DNA from: Robiginitomaculum sp. | Lineage (GTDB): Bacteria; Pseudomonadota; Alphaproteobacteria; Caulobacterales; Maricaulaceae | DNA: 64,000 bases | Direction of reading: 5' to 3' | Assembly (NCBI GenBank): GCA_021776515.1 | Contig: JAJFFS010000019.1 | Coordinates: 28,836-92,835 of the forward strand | In this document: in pieces, positions 63,416 to 64,000 of the stretch | How positions within the stretch are numbered: position 1 is the first letter of the stretch | How the letters are laid out: each line of letters starts with the position of its first letter | The notes under the pieces: model-generated | What the model was told of the DNA's origin: nothing | The model's database searches: none | What the model saw: the letters and a program-made list of their open reading frames with translations, nothing else | Made by a program: the position numbers and the translations under genes

Positions 63416-63784
63416 ATGGGTAAAGTTTCGATCAACGTCAACGGACGCGCCTTTGCAGTAGGCTGTGAAGATGGCGAGGAAGAATCGGTTGCGGCCCTTG
63501 GCCAGCAATTTGATGCCCATGTCACCGCGCTTGTCGATCAGGTTGGCCAGATCGGTGATTTACGACTGTTTTTGATGGCGGCCCTGGTACTGGGTGATAA
63601 CCTAAGAGAATCAGAGAATGTACGCGCCACCTTAGAGGCGCAGATTGCCAGCCTTGAAACCAATAGTGTTGAAGGCGAGCTTCAAGGCGCTAATATCGTG
63701 CAATCTGCGGTTAAAACACTCAACAATGCGGCAAATCGCATTGAAAAATTGGCCACAGGGCTAGAGAACAGCAAAAATTTGTAA
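63416..63784 (+). CDS. zapA: Cell division protein ZapA
   Basis: A 122-aa FtsZ-ring stabiliser. VSINVNGRAFAVGCEDGEEE at the N-terminus and LGQQFDAHVTALVDQVGQIG with a long C-terminal coiled coil are typical. GGGGAGG upstream is a strong ribosome site. The order DUF4164-zapA-6S RNA is conserved in alphaproteobacteria. Confidence 0.93.
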   Translation: MGKVSINVNGRAFAVGCEDGEEESVAALGQQFDAHVTALVDQVGQIGDLRLFLMAALVLGDNLRESENVRATLEAQIASLETNSVEGELQGANIVQSAVKTLNNAANRIEKLATGLENSKNL

Positions 63785-63860
63785 TGTTTAGCAGTAAATT
63801 CATGTTTCTTTTTGCGTTACCCCCTCCAAATCTTTGTCCATCCAGCCTAAGATAGATAGA

Positions 63861-64000
63861 GGCGGTGTCTGCGGCGCGCGTCAGGGGTACAATCCCGGCG
63901 ACCGTATCGTCTCCTGAGGGAGCGTCCTCTGATTGAGACCGTGGTCTCTTTTATGCTGCGCCCACCTGAACTTTTGGGTCATCAGGGCATTTACGCCCCA
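63861..64000 (+). ncRNA. ssrS: 6S RNA (SsrS), 5' part, runs off the window
   Basis: After zapA the sequence contains the typical alphaproteobacterial 6S elements in order: GTGTCTGCGG near the 5' end, CCTGAGGGAGCGTCCTC, a GAGACCGTGGTCTC hairpin, TTTATGCTGCGCCCACC and GGGTCATCAGGGC. 6S RNA binds the housekeeping RNA polymerase in stationary phase. The 3' closing strand lies outside the window, so the ends are approximate; the 5' end is placed after a TAAGAT box at 63848-63853. Confidence 0.72.

Overview
This window is chromosomal DNA from an alphaproteobacterium. The evidence is a complete-looking gene transfer agent (GTA) structural cluster, a zeta-type ATPase inhibitor (DUF1476), a DUF2336 protein, the purC/purS/purQ/purL-bolA-grxD neighbourhood, a degP-regulator-kinase-glnE run, and a gap-DUF4164-zapA-6S RNA order. 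Base composition is moderate and fairly even. I cannot place it to order from sequence alone. I saw no insertion sequence, integrase, CRISPR array, rRNA or tRNA gene.

Layout. 1-2.6 kb (+): end of an amino-acid permease, then a DUF2157/GDYXXLXY membrane pair. 2.6-5.0 kb (-): polyphosphate kinase 2, an RluC-like pseudouridine synthase and the fluoride channel crcB. 5.2-8.3 kb (+): aminopeptidase N and an OsmC protein, followed by a 400-base gap with a 31-codon gene remnant and dispersed palindromic repeats. 8.7-17.6 kb (+): an envelope-stress run: DegP-like protease, a two-component pair, glnE, a six-EF-hand exported protein, an ECF sigma factor, a probable membrane anti-sigma factor and a CpxP/heavy-metal-sensor-like protein. 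17.6-24.1 kb (-): a signalling block of an unrecognised 439-aa protein, an EAL phosphodiesterase, a receiver protein and a PAS-containing histidine kinase. 24.2-27.5 kb (-): a PepSY protein, a PhoP/PhoQ-like pair and a CbpA-like DnaJ protein.

27.6-40.8 kb (-): sixteen tightly packed genes matching the Rhodobacter capsulatus GTA order from large terminase (g2) to the tail-tip megatron (g15). Many junctions overlap by 1-4 bases. There is no recognisable small terminase (g1) upstream and there are no replication, lysogeny or integration genes. This is the most notable system here. It is a known class of domesticated phage, not a new one.

41.0-45.6 kb: a YcgN-like cysteine-cluster protein (-), then a class A penicillin-binding protein, a DUF2336 protein and rpsD (+), the last with a clear promoter and terminator. 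45.6-50.9 kb (-): purC-purS-purQ-purL-bolA-aldo/keto reductase-grxD, joining late purine synthesis to the Grx4/BolA iron-sulfur pair. 51.1-59.5 kb (+): the DUF1476 ATPase inhibitor, then a translationally coupled purine-degradation operon (uraH-xdhA-xdhB-xdhC-puuD-allA-guaD). 59.7-63.0 kb (-): gap-pgk-fba, lower glycolysis. 63.1 kb to the end (+): DUF4164, zapA and the 5' part of a 6S RNA that runs off the window.

Functional picture: the window mixes core metabolism and housekeeping with three envelope-sensing modules (DegP/two-component, ECF sigma/EF-hand, PhoPQ/PepSY), one c-di-GMP-type signalling block and the GTA. The best candidates for undescribed biology are the 439-aa protein with its EAL/receiver/kinase partners, and the EF-hand/ECF/anti-sigma module. 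I found no convincing sign of a wholly new mobile or defence system.
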